From: Acidobacteriota bacterium
GTDB lineage: Bacteria > Acidobacteriota > Blastocatellia > Pyrinomonadales > Pyrinomonadaceae
DNA: 64,000 nt
Assembly (NCBI GenBank): GCA_020199835.1
Contig: JAIVJV010000013.1
Span: forward strand, 62,001 to 126,000
Direction: 5' to 3'
The position numbers and the translations under genes are program-made. Positions 17,550 to 26,506 of the stretch are shown piece after piece (positions within the stretch are counted from its first letter, which is position 1; the number at the start of each line of letters is the position of its first letter). The notes below the pieces were generated by a model. That model saw only the letters and a list, made by a program, of their open reading frames with translations, was not told the origin of the DNA and ran no database searches.

Positions 17550-19346
17550 TGTATTGTCTGACGGGGGCTCCGGCGCTGTCGTTTGTTGTGGCTTTTTAAG
17601 TTTAACAACGCCCGGTCGGATCTGACCTTCGCGGCACGCTGCCGAGAGCGCGGCAACGACCGCGGGGTCGTAACGCGTGCCGACAAAACTCTCGATGCGC
17701 GCGAGTGCATCTTCAAACTTGAACGCTTTCTGATAGGGGCGATCCGTGGTCATGGCGTCAAACGTGTCAGCGACCGCGACGATCTTGCCCATCAAGGGGA
17801 TCTCATCGCCTTTCAAACCTTGCGGGTACCCCATGCCGTTCACCATTTCGTGGTGCATGTACATTCCCGGCAGAAACTCTTTCATCGCCGGAATCTGCGA
17901 CATGATCTTGTAACCCTTCTGCGGGTGGCCCTTCATGATTTCGTACTCTTCGTCCGTGAGCGCCGCAGGCTTCTTCAGAATCTTGTCGTCGATCGCGATC
18001 TTGCCAACGTCGTGCAACAGTGCGCTGATGCGGATCTTCTCCACCTCTTCGTCTGACAAACCGAGTCGCTGCGCCATCGCCATCGAAAACCGCGAAACGC
18101 GTTCCGAGTGACCGCGCGTGTACGGGTCTTTGCCGTCGATCGCGGCGGCGAGTGCTTTGACCGTGCCGATAAAGAGTTGTCGATTGTCTTCGGCTGAACG
18201 TTGCAGATCGAGGATGAAGTGTTCGATCTGGTCAGTCATGAGATTGAACGAGTTTCCGAGATCGCCGAGTTCGGTGCGGCTGGTAACGGTGATGCGTTTT
18301 GAGAAGTCGCCGGAAGCGATGCGATGAGCGCCGCTCGCGAGCTCGCGCACGGGATGCGTGAGTTTTTTGGCGAAGAAGACTCCGATGAGAATGGTTAAGA
18401 GTCCCGCGATCAAACTGATCCAGAGCACTTGCCAGCGCATGTCCGAAACTGAAGCAAGCGCAGCGGCTTCGTCCTGGATCGCGATCACACCGAGACGGGA
18501 GCTTTCATCGAGCTCGGCGGTTGCGTACGAACCGAGCATCTCCACTGTCTTGCCGTCGCGCGTTGCCGAGAATGGCGCGAGTGCCGATTGAACCTGCGCG
18601 CCCGATTCGAGCCAGTCCTGCACGACCTTCAAATCCGTCATCGACTTTTCAGAAAACGCGACACTGGCTTCGGGATGCGCAACTGCGCGGCCGTTTTGAT
18701 CGACTACAAAAACGACGGGTAGACCCGCGTTCAAAAGTTCTCGTTCACTCTTCGAGGTCGGTTGCTGCACCGCGTGAAAGACTTCCTGAAACGAGACGAT
18801 AGCGACGACTGCGGCCACGACCTCCTGATTGTTCTTACCGCCAAGCACTGGTTCGGCGATGGTCAACGCCATCTCCATCCCGGAACGAATGACCTGCGGG
18901 CGGCTGACGACAAGCCCGCGACCGCTCATGTGTGCGAGCACTTCGCTCACGCGCGCATCGACCTCCTCCAGCGTGATCACCTCCGGCTGAAACGCGCGGT
19001 GCAGCGTTCCGTCAACCGGCCAGAGTGCGAGCGCAATGAGGTTGGGATCGTCCTGAAGTGTTTTCTGAAGCCGTTCGTTATCTTCCAGAGCCTGAATGCC
19101 GCCGGTGATTTCAAAGGCGCGGGCGAGACCGGTCACGACGTCGCGATAACGCTGGCCGTAGAGTTCGATTTGGCGCGCTTTGTCCTGCACGAGCTGGGCC
19201 TGGTAGCGGCCCTCGATCGAGCGGAGTTCGTCGGCACTGCGGCCGGAGAGCAGGAAACCGGCGAAGGCGAGCGGGAGCAGCCCGACCAGGAGCAGGACTC
19301 CCAGCACGAGGTAGAGGAGACGGATACGTCCGAGTTTTTCCAGCAT
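17523..19346 (-). CDS. Membrane HD-GYP domain protein (probable cyclic-di-GMP phosphodiesterase)
   Basis: 607 residues. It has TM1 (about residues 10-32), an extracytoplasmic sensor of about 275 residues that looks like a double Cache domain, TM2 (VLWISLIAGLLTILIGVFF), HAMP (KKLTHPVRELASGAHRIASGDFSKR) and a C-terminal HD-GYP. The HD is in ALLHDVGKIAI, followed by KGHPQKGYKI, HHEMVNGMGYPQGLKG and ADTFDAMTTDRPYQ, so the metal ligands are present. It would hydrolyse cyclic di-GMP in response to a periplasmic ligand. The C-terminal residues are supplied by an inverted repeat. Confidence 0.9.
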   Translation of the reverse strand: MLEKLGRIRLLYLVLGVLLLVGLLPLAFAGFLLSGRSADELRSIEGRYQAQLVQDKARQIELYGQRYRDVVTGLARAFEITGGIQALEDNERLQKTLQDDPNLIALALWPVDGTLHRAFQPEVITLEEVDARVSEVLAHMSGRGLVVSRPQVIRSGMEMALTIAEPVLGGKNNQEVVAAVVAIVSFQEVFHAVQQPTSKSERELLNAGLPVVFVVDQNGRAVAHPEASVAFSEKSMTDLKVVQDWLESGAQVQSALAPFSATRDGKTVEMLGSYATAELDESSRLGVIAIQDEAAALASVSDMRWQVLWISLIAGLLTILIGVFFAKKLTHPVRELASGAHRIASGDFSKRITVTSRTELGDLGNSFNLMTDQIEHFILDLQRSAEDNRQLFIGTVKALAAAIDGKDPYTRGHSERVSRFSMAMAQRLGLSDEEVEKIRISALLHDVGKIAIDDKILKKPAALTDEEYEIMKGHPQKGYKIMSQIPAMKEFLPGMYMHHEMVNGMGYPQGLKGDEIPLMGKIVAVADTFDAMTTDRPYQKAFKFEDALARIESFVGTRYDPAVVAALSAACREGQIRPGVVKLKKPQQTTAPEPPSDNTQITQISSV

Positions 19347-19542
19347 TCGCTAAGTCTGGCGGTACAATCGCGGTAGGTCGTGGGTCTTGGATCGAAAGCT
19401 CTGTAGCGTTCCGGCAAGTCGCTAGCCGCCGCCATTATTGTCGACTAACCGCTTGGGTGTCAACGACTTTTGTCTTCGTTGAACGCCGCCGGGATTAGAT
19501 CGGCTGTCGGGGCCACATGAGCGTCTAACTCGTTGGCCGAGA

Positions 19543-20115
19543 ATGGAAACATTGAGCACGGACGAAGTTATCGTACAACGCGCTCTGGGAGGAGATGCCG
19601 AGGCTTTTGGCGAGCTGGTGCGGCGCTGGGAGCGACGTATCTTCGCGCTCACCTATGGGCTGCTCGGCCGCGAGGAAGACGCTCGGGATGCGACGCAGGA
19701 GACGTTTCTGGCGGCCTTTCGCAACCTGCGCGGTTTTCGCGGTGAGGCGAAAGTCTCGTCGTGGCTGCATCGCATTGCGGTCAACCAGTGCCTGACGCGG
19801 CAGCGGCGCGCGAAGGTGCGAAACGAGGCGGCCCTGGAAGACGACGTTGACGCGACCGGCGGTTTTGCGGCGCCGCTGGAGTATTCACCGGCGAACGTAG
19901 CAGAAGGACGGCAGCGCACGGCGGCGGTGCGTCGCGCCCTGAACGGTTTGCCGTTGGAACTGCGGCAGGTCGTAGTGATGAAGGAGTTTGAAGAACTCAC
20001 ATTTCGGGAGATCGCGGAGGCGCTCGATCTGCCGTTGAGCACCGTAAAGAGCAGGTTGTACACGGGGCTGAAGCAACTGCAAATGCGTCTCGCGAAGTTT
20101 GGGGAAGGAATTTAA
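19543..20115 (+). CDS. ECF-type RNA polymerase sigma factor (RpoE/SigW-like)
   Basis: 190 residues with sigma region 2 (DEVIVQRALGGDAEAFGELVRRW, then DATQETFLAAFRNLRGFRG) and region 4 (LRQVVVMKEFEELTFREIAEALDLPLSTVKSRLYTGL). No regions 1 or 3 are present, so it is group IV. It directs RNA polymerase to a stress regulon, usually including its own operon. The next gene encodes a membrane zinc-finger anti-sigma factor, 3 nt away, which supports an envelope-stress role. Confidence 0.95.
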   Translation: METLSTDEVIVQRALGGDAEAFGELVRRWERRIFALTYGLLGREEDARDATQETFLAAFRNLRGFRGEAKVSSWLHRIAVNQCLTRQRRAKVRNEAALEDDVDATGGFAAPLEYSPANVAEGRQRTAAVRRALNGLPLELRQVVVMKEFEELTFREIAEALDLPLSTVKSRLYTGLKQLQMRLAKFGEGI

Positions 20116-20118
20116 GAA

Positions 20119-20781
20119 ATGAACGAAAAACCAATCTCGTCAAACTGTGAACGCGCCGACGACCTGGTTTCGGTGCTCTATGGTGAAGTGAGTGAGCGCG
20201 AGACGCGCGATTTCGAGCTTCACCTGAAGCAGTGTGCTGGTTGTCGGGCGGAGTTCGCGGCGTTTGGGCAAGTGCGTGAGTCGATTGGCGAGTGGCGCGA
20301 TGAAGCGTTGACGGGTTTTGTGCCTTCGCACTCGGCGATGCCGGTTCCGGTGGTTAAGAAATCAGCGTTGGGGGCGTTGCTGCGGTTCTTCGATCTGTCG
20401 CCGTTGTGGTTGAAAGGCGCGGTTGGTTTTGCGGCTGTAGTTTTTTGTGTGCTGGCGGCGTCGGCTGTGTTCCGTCCCCGGCCGGAAGTGTCGCAGGTGG
20501 CCACCGTTCGGCCCAATGCTGTTTACACGCAAGCCGACGTGGACCGCGCGGTCCAGCAAGCACTGGCTAAACAAGAAGAGCAGCGTTTGGTCACGCCGAA
20601 GCCGATGGTTGTCGAGTCTGCGCCGAACAAATCAACTGTGGCGAAACGCGGACGACGGCCGGAAGCGCAACGTCCATTCTCAAGAGCCGAACGCGAGCAA
20701 CTGGCAGCGGACTTACGATTACTTTCAGGCGATGATGACCTTAACCTGGAACTGCCTGGAGATCAGAACAACCCGAGGTAA
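20119..20781 (+). CDS. Anti-sigma factor with zinc-binding ZAS domain
   Basis: 220 residues. The N-terminus has CERADDLVSVLYGE... and HLKQCAGC, giving the HxxxCxxC of the zinc-binding anti-sigma (zf-HC2) domain. A single TM helix (about residues 98-116, GAVGFAAVVFCVLAASAVF) follows, then a periplasmic alanine/glutamine-rich tail. It should hold the neighbouring ECF sigma factor inactive at the membrane. Its stop is 1 nt before the next ATG. Confidence 0.88.
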   Translation: MNEKPISSNCERADDLVSVLYGEVSERETRDFELHLKQCAGCRAEFAAFGQVRESIGEWRDEALTGFVPSHSAMPVPVVKKSALGALLRFFDLSPLWLKGAVGFAAVVFCVLAASAVFRPRPEVSQVATVRPNAVYTQADVDRAVQQALAKQEEQRLVTPKPMVVESAPNKSTVAKRGRRPEAQRPFSRAEREQLAADLRLLSGDDDLNLELPGDQNNPR

Positions 20782-20782
20782 C

Positions 20783-21256
20783 ATGAGATTAAAAAGCTTC
20801 AAACTTACGTGTCTCAGCGCCGTGCTAATCACCCTCACGGCGGTAAGTTTCGCGGCGGCGCAGCAAGAACCGGGCTTAACTACGGACCCAATCGAGCAGC
20901 TTCGCCTCACGCCCGATCAACGTCAGGCCGTCCGCCGCATCATGGCTGAAAGCCGCGACGAGCGACAGAGCACCAACCGCCGTCTGCGCGAAGCACACGT
21001 CGCCCTCGATCGGGCCCTGGACGCTGAAACGACAGACGAAAACCTCGTCGAACAACGCATTAACGAACTCGCCACTGCGCAAGCCGCGCAGTTGCGCATG
21101 AGAATACACACCGAGATGAAAATCCGGCGCATCCTGCGTCCGGAACAGTTAGCGACGCTGCGACGCCTGCGCCTGCAAGTGCGCGACGTTGTGAACCCGC
21201 AGCGAAGGAACAACCAGCGCGTTCGGCCCAATCAAGGATTCCGTCCGCGGCCGTAG
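20783..21256 (+). CDS. Spy/CpxP-like periplasmic protein
   Basis: 157 residues from ATG 20783. A longer in-frame extension to 20447 overlaps the anti-sigma gene in another frame and is rejected. The signal peptide is MRLKSFKLTCLSAVLITLTAV with cleavage near FAAAQ. The mature protein is helical with two LTxxQ-like motifs, LRLTPDQRQAVR and ILRPEQLATLRRLR, which mark Spy/CpxP chaperone-like stress proteins. With the sigma and anti-sigma genes it makes a plausible three-gene envelope-stress unit. Confidence 0.78.
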   Translation: MRLKSFKLTCLSAVLITLTAVSFAAAQQEPGLTTDPIEQLRLTPDQRQAVRRIMAESRDERQSTNRRLREAHVALDRALDAETTDENLVEQRINELATAQAAQLRMRIHTEMKIRRILRPEQLATLRRLRLQVRDVVNPQRRNNQRVRPNQGFRPRP

Positions 21257-21280
21257 CACATGGGTTATAGTGCTGCGTGA

Positions 21281-22600
21281 TTGAGTCTCAGCCGAACAAC
21301 CAGCGACATAATCAGTAAACGAAGTGCGGCTCTTCTCCTGCTGCTCGGATGCGCCTCGCTGGAGCTCTATCGCGTCGGCGCCGGCGCGAAGAGCGCGGAC
21401 GACATCCGCTGGTTCCTTAAAGTCGCACTGGTCCAATCAGCGCTTTATCTACTCGGCTCATTCATAATCCTTCGCAGCCGTTCATCGCGCGCAACGCTGC
21501 TGATCACGATTCTCTTTGCGGTCCTGTTTCGACTCAGCATTCTCTTTTCGCCGCCTTATCTCTCCGACGACATCTATCGTTACATCTGGGACGGACGCGT
21601 CCAGGCGGCGGGCATCAATCCCTTTCGCTACGTTCCTGCTGCGCCTGAACTGGCCCACCTGCGTGACGAGGCGATCTATCCGCGCATCAACCGGCGTGAC
21701 TACGCACACACGATCTACCCGCCCGTCGCGCAAATCGTTTTCCTGCTGACGACGAGAGTCAGCGAGAGCGTGACGTGGATGAAATTCACGATGGTTGTGT
21801 TCGAGGCGATTGCTGTTTGGGCCATCGCTCAACTGCTCGCGTCGTTCGGGCTCGCACGAGAACGTATTCTCTTGTACGCATGGCACCCGCTAGTGATCTG
21901 GGAGTTTGCCGGCAGCGGTCACGCTGACGCGATCGCGATTGCTTTTATCGCGCTGGCGTTTCTCGCCTGGCGCCGCAACGCGCATCTCGGAGCCGGTGTT
22001 GCGCTCGCATGCGCCACGTTAACTAAACTCATTCCCGTCGTCCTTTTTCCGGCGCTACTCAGGCGAGGTCGCTGGAAAGTGATTGCTGCTTTCGCGGTCA
22101 CCATCATCGTTGGTTACCTCGGTTACCTGAGTGCTGGTTTAGTCTCTGCGATGGGATCGTTGCCGGTCTACTCGAGCGAGCAGGGACTCATGACGGGCAA
22201 GCAGTATTACCTGCTCAACGTCGCCCGGAAACTCTTCGACGCCAATGTATCTCCGCTCGTCTACATCTGGGCCGGCATGCTCGTTATGGCCGGTATCGCG
22301 CTCTGGGTGCTACTCCGAAAGCCGCGCCCTGAAGACAACCTTGAAGCTCCAATGGCGCTCGCCACGGGCACAACCGTGTTGTTTGCGCCGCATTATTCCT
22401 GGTACTTCACGTGGCTGGTTCCGTTTCTCTGCTTCACGCCGTCGTTGTGGATGTTCTACCTGACGATTGCCAGTTTTCTGCTGTACGGAACGTGGCTGGG
22501 TGACTCACCGGACGACATGTTGCTTTTGAACTCGTCGATCTACCTGCCCACCTTGTTAATTGCCTTAATGGAGTTCATTTGGCGCCGCCGCAAAAATTGA
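21281..22600 (+). CDS. GT-C fold membrane glycosyltransferase (GT87/DUF2029-like)
   Basis: 439 residues with about 10-12 hydrophobic segments. The first periplasmic loop carries SDDIYRYIWDGRVQAAGINPFRY, where the DD pair is the usual catalytic or metal site of polyprenyl-phosphate-sugar-dependent GT-C enzymes. LYAWHPLVIWEFAGSGHAD is also typical. It probably moves a sugar from a lipid carrier to a glycan or lipid on the outer face of the membrane. The start is uncertain: TTG 21281 is the only candidate before the first TM helix and no strong ribosome-binding site is seen. Confidence 0.75.
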   Translation: MSLSRTTSDIISKRSAALLLLLGCASLELYRVGAGAKSADDIRWFLKVALVQSALYLLGSFIILRSRSSRATLLITILFAVLFRLSILFSPPYLSDDIYRYIWDGRVQAAGINPFRYVPAAPELAHLRDEAIYPRINRRDYAHTIYPPVAQIVFLLTTRVSESVTWMKFTMVVFEAIAVWAIAQLLASFGLARERILLYAWHPLVIWEFAGSGHADAIAIAFIALAFLAWRRNAHLGAGVALACATLTKLIPVVLFPALLRRGRWKVIAAFAVTIIVGYLGYLSAGLVSAMGSLPVYSSEQGLMTGKQYYLLNVARKLFDANVSPLVYIWAGMLVMAGIALWVLLRKPRPEDNLEAPMALATGTTVLFAPHYSWYFTWLVPFLCFTPSLWMFYLTIASFLLYGTWLGDSPDDMLLLNSSIYLPTLLIALMEFIWRRRKN

Positions 22601-22605
22601 CGCTC

Positions 22606-22635
22606 TTGACGCCCCGCGTCCAATTTGCGCATGAT
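22606..22635 (+). promoter_or_regulatory. Candidate sigma-70 promoter for mlaE-mlaF-mlaD
   Basis: TTGACG (22606-22611) and CATGAT (22630-22635) are 18 nt apart. They lie just after the glycosyltransferase gene and about 50 nt before mlaE. Confidence 0.4.
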
Positions 22636-22686
22636 AGGCCGCTTTTCAAAAAGTGCGCCCCTTTGGAATGGTCTAATTAGCTCTCA

Positions 22687-23451
22687 ATGAACTTCGCCAC
22701 GCGCGGTCTGCTCGAACTTCAAGAGACGACGGTGATGGCCGCGCGCGCCGCCCGCGGTCTTTTCAAGCGACCCCGTTATATCCCGGAAACCGTCGCTCAA
22801 ATGGATTACATCGGCGTCGGGTCTCTGACGATCATCATCCTCACGGGCTTCTTTACGGGCGGCGTGCTAACCGTTCAGACGTTTCCCACTCTCAAGGCTT
22901 ACGGCGCACAATCGCAAACCGGCTATCTTGTTGCCATCTCCCTCGTACGTGAACTCGGCCCCGTGCTCTGCGCGCTGATGGTCACTGGCCGGGTCGGGTC
23001 GGCGATATCCGCCGAACTCGGTTCCATGGTGGTTTCCCAACAGATCGACGCGATGCGCGCACTCGGCACCGACCCGATTCGCAAACTGGTCGCGCCGCGT
23101 ATGCTGGCGTTGCTCGTCAGCCTGCCGTTGCTCACGGTGCTGGCCGACGTTTTGGGAATATTTGGCGGTTGGGTCACGGCCGTGGCGCTTTATTCCGTCT
23201 CGTCGAGTGTTTTTATCTCGTCCGTGCGCGACGGCATCACCACTGACGACCTGATCGGCGGCGTCGTGAAACCGATCGTTTTCTCGCTGATTATCGGAGC
23301 AATTGCGTGCCGGCAGGGGCTCAGCACCGAAGGCGGCACGGTCGGTGTGGGCCGATCAACCACGAGGGCCGTGGTCTTGGCTTCTATCGTGGTAATTGTG
23401 GCCGACTACTTTCTCGCCAAGGCGCTTCAGGTTATTCTAGGCACTACGTAA
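22687..23451 (+). CDS. mlaE: MlaE-type lipid ABC transporter permease
   Basis: 254 residues with about five to six TM helices. RELGPVLCALMVTGRVGSAISAELGSMVVSQQIDAMRALG is the strongly conserved MlaE block, followed by LVAPRMLALLVSLPLL. MlaE is the inner-membrane permease for phospholipid trafficking between the inner and outer membranes. mlaF and mlaD follow directly. mlaA, mlaB and mlaC are not in the window. Confidence 0.95.
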   Translation: MNFATRGLLELQETTVMAARAARGLFKRPRYIPETVAQMDYIGVGSLTIIILTGFFTGGVLTVQTFPTLKAYGAQSQTGYLVAISLVRELGPVLCALMVTGRVGSAISAELGSMVVSQQIDAMRALGTDPIRKLVAPRMLALLVSLPLLTVLADVLGIFGGWVTAVALYSVSSSVFISSVRDGITTDDLIGGVVKPIVFSLIIGAIACRQGLSTEGGTVGVGRSTTRAVVLASIVVIVADYFLAKALQVILGTT

Positions 23452-23469
23452 CACCTTTCGGTGCTGCAG

Positions 23470-24360
23470 ATGACAACCGAGATACATACTACGTCACCCA
23501 CCGTCAGCGAAGACGCGCAGGAATCGACCTTTCGTGAGGTCGACGACCGCGAGCGTGCGATTCCGGCCATCGAGTTTCGCAACGTAGTGCTCGCTTTCGA
23601 CGAGCGCGTGATCCTGGATCGCCTGAGTTTCAAAGTGATGAAGGGCGAGACAAAGATCATTCTCGGCGGTTCGGGCGGTGGGAAGTCGACGATCATCAAA
23701 CTCGTGCTCGGCTTGCTCAAACCCGATGAGGGTCAGGTGCTGGTCGATGGTGAAGACATCACGAATCACAGCGAAGAGCAGATGATGCGCGTGCGCAAAA
23801 ACATCGGCATGGTGTTTCAGGAAGGCGCGCTGTTCGACTCGTTGTCGGTTTACGACAACGTCGCATACCGTTTGCACGAGCAGGGCGTACCTGAAGACGA
23901 GGTCGAGCCGGAAGTTCGGCGGATGCTGCGGTTCGTCAATCTCGAAGACGCGATCGACAAGATGCCGAACGAGCTGTCGGGCGGCATGCGGCGGCGCGTC
24001 GGTATCGCGCGCGCACTCGTCGGCGATCCAAAGATCGTTCTGTTCGACGAGCCCACGGCCGGTTTGGATCCGCCGACGGCGCGAACTATTTGCGAACTCG
24101 CGATGAAGTTGCGCGACCTTGAAGACGTGTCGTCGATCTTCGTCACGCACGAAATGAACAACGTGCAGTACATCTGTTCCGAATACGCCGTCGTTGACGA
24201 AGACGGCAAGGTGGTGTTTGAGCGTGAAGGCGAACGACTTTGTCTCATCAACAGTAAAGTCATGATGATGCGCGAGGGCAAAATAACCTTCAGTGGAACT
24301 GACGAAGCGTTGCGCCGCGCGGAGGATCCTTATATTCAAAGATTTCTCCGAGGACACTAA
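23470..24360 (+). CDS. mlaF: MlaF-type lipid ABC transporter ATP-binding protein
   Basis: 296 residues from ATG 23470 (an in-frame GTG lies at 23461). The ATPase has Walker [10 protein letters not shown], the ABC signature [15 protein letters not shown], Walker [14 protein letters not shown] and the H-loop VTHE. The N-terminal about 35 residues are an extension rich in Glu and Thr. It powers the MlaE permease. Confidence 0.95.
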   Translation: MTTEIHTTSPTVSEDAQESTFREVDDRERAIPAIEFRNVVLAFDERVILDRLSFKVMKGETKIILGGSGGGKSTIIKLVLGLLKPDEGQVLVDGEDITNHSEEQMMRVRKNIGMVFQEGALFDSLSVYDNVAYRLHEQGVPEDEVEPEVRRMLRFVNLEDAIDKMPNELSGGMRRRVGIARALVGDPKIVLFDEPTAGLDPPTARTICELAMKLRDLEDVSSIFVTHEMNNVQYICSEYAVVDEDGKVVFEREGERLCLINSKVMMMREGKITFSGTDEALRRAEDPYIQRFLRGH

Positions 24361-24372
24361 GGAAAGGATGCT

Positions 24373-25518
24373 ATGCCTCCATCAAAAAGAAGTGTAACCC
24401 TGAGCCAGTTGCGTGTCGGCATCTTCGTGCTGATCGCCATCGGCGTTCTGATCTTTCTCGTGCTCAACGCATCGGGCGACATCAATCCGTTCAGTAGCAA
24501 ACTCCATCTGAAAGCGCGGTTTTCTGACGCGAATGGTTTGCGTGAAGGTTCCGAAGTGCGTCTCGCGGGTGTGCGCGTGGGCAAGGTCGAACGCATCCTC
24601 CTCCTGGAGCCGTCGCCGGTGCCGAACGCGCCACGTGTCGAAGCACAGTTGACGATCGACTCGGTCATCGACGGCCAACCCGCGAACTCCCGCATTCGTT
24701 CCGATTCAACGGCACAGCAGGGTTCACCGAGTCTGCTCGGCAACGAGATGCTGATCAACATCACGCCCGGCACTGCGAACGGAACACCGGTTCAGGACGG
24801 CGCGATCCTGCCGTCTTCATCGTCAAACACTGTCAACGACTTCGCCACTTCCGGAACGGATCTCGCCCAGAGACTCAGCAAACTCTCGGATGAGATGAGC
24901 GACATGGTACGTACCGTGAAACAAGGCGAAGGAACGATCGGCCGTCTCTTCAGTGATGAAACTCTTTACAACAATCTCAACGCCACGATTCGCGAAACTC
25001 AGGACCTGATGACGGAGGTTCGCTCCGGTCGAGGATCAGCGGGAAGGTTCCTCAACGACCCGGCGCTTTATAACAACGCGAACGAGATCGCGATTCAGTT
25101 GAAAGGTATCGCCGACGACTTGCGCGCCGGACGCGGTACTGCAGGCAAGCTGCTGACTGACGATGAGTTTTACGGGCGTATTAACCGCACCGCCGATCGA
25201 CTCGACCGGTCCGTCGACCAGATCAACCTGATTGTCGCGGAGATCAATGCCGGGCGCGGGACGTTGGGCAAGTTGATCCGCGACGAACAGATCTACAACG
25301 ACGCGCGTGCGGGTATCGCGCGATTCAATACCACCGCCGAACGTATCGACAGTCTCGTGGCCGCTGCTCAGCGCGGCGAAGGCACGGTCGGCAAACTGCT
25401 TCACGACGAAACCCTCTATACCAACGTGAACCAGTTGTCGTCAGAAGGCGTGAAGATGCTGTACGACTTTCGCCAGAACCCGAGGAAGTATCTGACGATC
25501 AAGTTTGAACTGTTTTAG
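24373..25518 (+). CDS. mlaD: MlaD-like MCE domain protein with repeated C-terminal extension
   Basis: 381 residues. One TM helix (about residues 15-33) is followed by an MCE domain (about 40-130, LKARFSDANGLREGSEVRLAGVRVGKVE). It is much longer than E. coli MlaD (about 180 residues). The extension holds five copies of a GxGTxGKLLxDexLY motif within a predicted helical stretch. Copy-to-copy distances are 34, 34, 41 and 41 residues. MCE proteins form hexameric tunnels for lipids across the periplasm, and long helical C-termini can extend the tunnel. AAAGGA precedes ATG 24373. Confidence 0.9.
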   Translation: MPPSKRSVTLSQLRVGIFVLIAIGVLIFLVLNASGDINPFSSKLHLKARFSDANGLREGSEVRLAGVRVGKVERILLLEPSPVPNAPRVEAQLTIDSVIDGQPANSRIRSDSTAQQGSPSLLGNEMLINITPGTANGTPVQDGAILPSSSSNTVNDFATSGTDLAQRLSKLSDEMSDMVRTVKQGEGTIGRLFSDETLYNNLNATIRETQDLMTEVRSGRGSAGRFLNDPALYNNANEIAIQLKGIADDLRAGRGTAGKLLTDDEFYGRINRTADRLDRSVDQINLIVAEINAGRGTLGKLIRDEQIYNDARAGIARFNTTAERIDSLVAAAQRGEGTVGKLLHDETLYTNVNQLSSEGVKMLYDFRQNPRKYLTIKFELF

Positions 25519-25801
25519 CGCAGCGCTGGGCAGCGGGTGTCGGCGATAAACCGGAGGAGCGGGTACCAAAGTTCAAAGGGTGGATTGAAAAACTTGGTGA
25601 ACTGAGAACCAAGATGCAGGCTTTGGTTACGGCTACGGATTTGATTTTGACCAACCAATACGCCCGACGAGGCGTCGTGCATGGCATTGTGAGCGGTAGC
25701 CAGGATGTACGATGCAAATCGCAGTCGAATAACGCCACCGGTCGACAAGTTCAGAATAACAAGCGTCCATCGAGTCAAGCGCGCCGGTAGACGCCGCGTC
25801 G
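25519..25801. other. 283-nt gap with no convincing gene
   Basis: No credible gene, hairpin or promoter is seen. From 25521 one + frame is open for 90 codons (to a TAG at 25788-25790) with a protein-like stretch around PKFKGWIEKLGEL. It has no usual start codon until ATG 25614 and no ribosome-binding site. It may be a gene remnant. Confidence 0.4.
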
Positions 25802-26485
25802 CTAGCCACCTTGAATACCCGTCCGCGTCACAAGACCAAACGCGCGGACGGGGAAGGTGCCGAAGCGTTTCACCTTCACGGGGACGGCGAAGAATTTGAA
25901 GTTTGAGTCGGGAAGATCGGCGAGCCCGCAGAGATGCTCGACGATCGGAATATCGTGGCCGAGCAGGATCGAGTGCGCATGACGATTGCCGTCGGCGGTG
26001 GAGTCGATATTGAAAGAGTCGATGCCAACCAAAGCGGCGCCGTTCTTCGCCAGGTATGTCGCGCCGTCTTCGGTCAGGAACGGATGATTGCCGCTCGAGT
26101 ATTCTTCGGTGCGCCAGTGGCGGTCCCAGCCAGTGTGAAGTAACACCGCTTTGTCTTTGACGTCGAGGCCGCTAAAGACTTCAGCGCCGATCTCTCGCTC
26201 ACTGCAACGCACCACGATTCCGTCGAGATTAGCGACGGAGTAGAGGTCGAGTCCAGCGAGATCGCGGCCGCCGTCGTAGCGGTGAAACGGGCTGTCGAGA
26301 TACGTACCGGTGTTCGCCACCATTTCGATCTTGCCGATGTAAAACTCGGTTCCCGGCGCGTAACGGCTGCGGGATTCCTCGCGTGATAAATGATCGGTGA
26401 TCACCGGCGGCGGTAAGCCTTTGTACGTGACCATCCCATCTTCCACGCTGTGACAAACATCGATCAGTTTGAAGTCGCGGGCCAT
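25802..26485 (-). CDS. Cyclase/kynurenine formamidase-family hydrolase with altered metal motif
   Basis: 227 residues, the usual family length. Family members bind one or two metals through an H-x-G-T-H-x-D motif near the N-terminus plus His and Glu later. Here the motif reads NTGTYLDSPFH (Asn58 and Tyr62 replace the two His; Asp64 and His68 remain). The later HAHSILL and IVEHLCGLADLP keep the His and Glu. The protein may be a distinct subfamily with other metal binding or chemistry. A strong AGGAGG precedes the ATG. It is last in a run of five genes. Confidence 0.8.
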   Translation of the reverse strand: MARDFKLIDVCHSVEDGMVTYKGLPPPVITDHLSREESRSRYAPGTEFYIGKIEMVANTGTYLDSPFHRYDGGRDLAGLDLYSVANLDGIVVRCSEREIGAEVFSGLDVKDKAVLLHTGWDRHWRTEEYSSGNHPFLTEDGATYLAKNGAALVGIDSFNIDSTADGNRHAHSILLGHDIPIVEHLCGLADLPDSNFKFFAVPVKVKRFGTFPVRAFGLVTRTGIQGG

Positions 26486-26506
26486 CGTATCCTCCTTCGA
26501 CCAGCA

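Noticed and set aside
23494..24357. 287-codon open frame antisense to mlaF
   Set aside because: It is a GC-bias shadow of a clear ABC ATPase gene; no motif, signal or ribosome-binding site.
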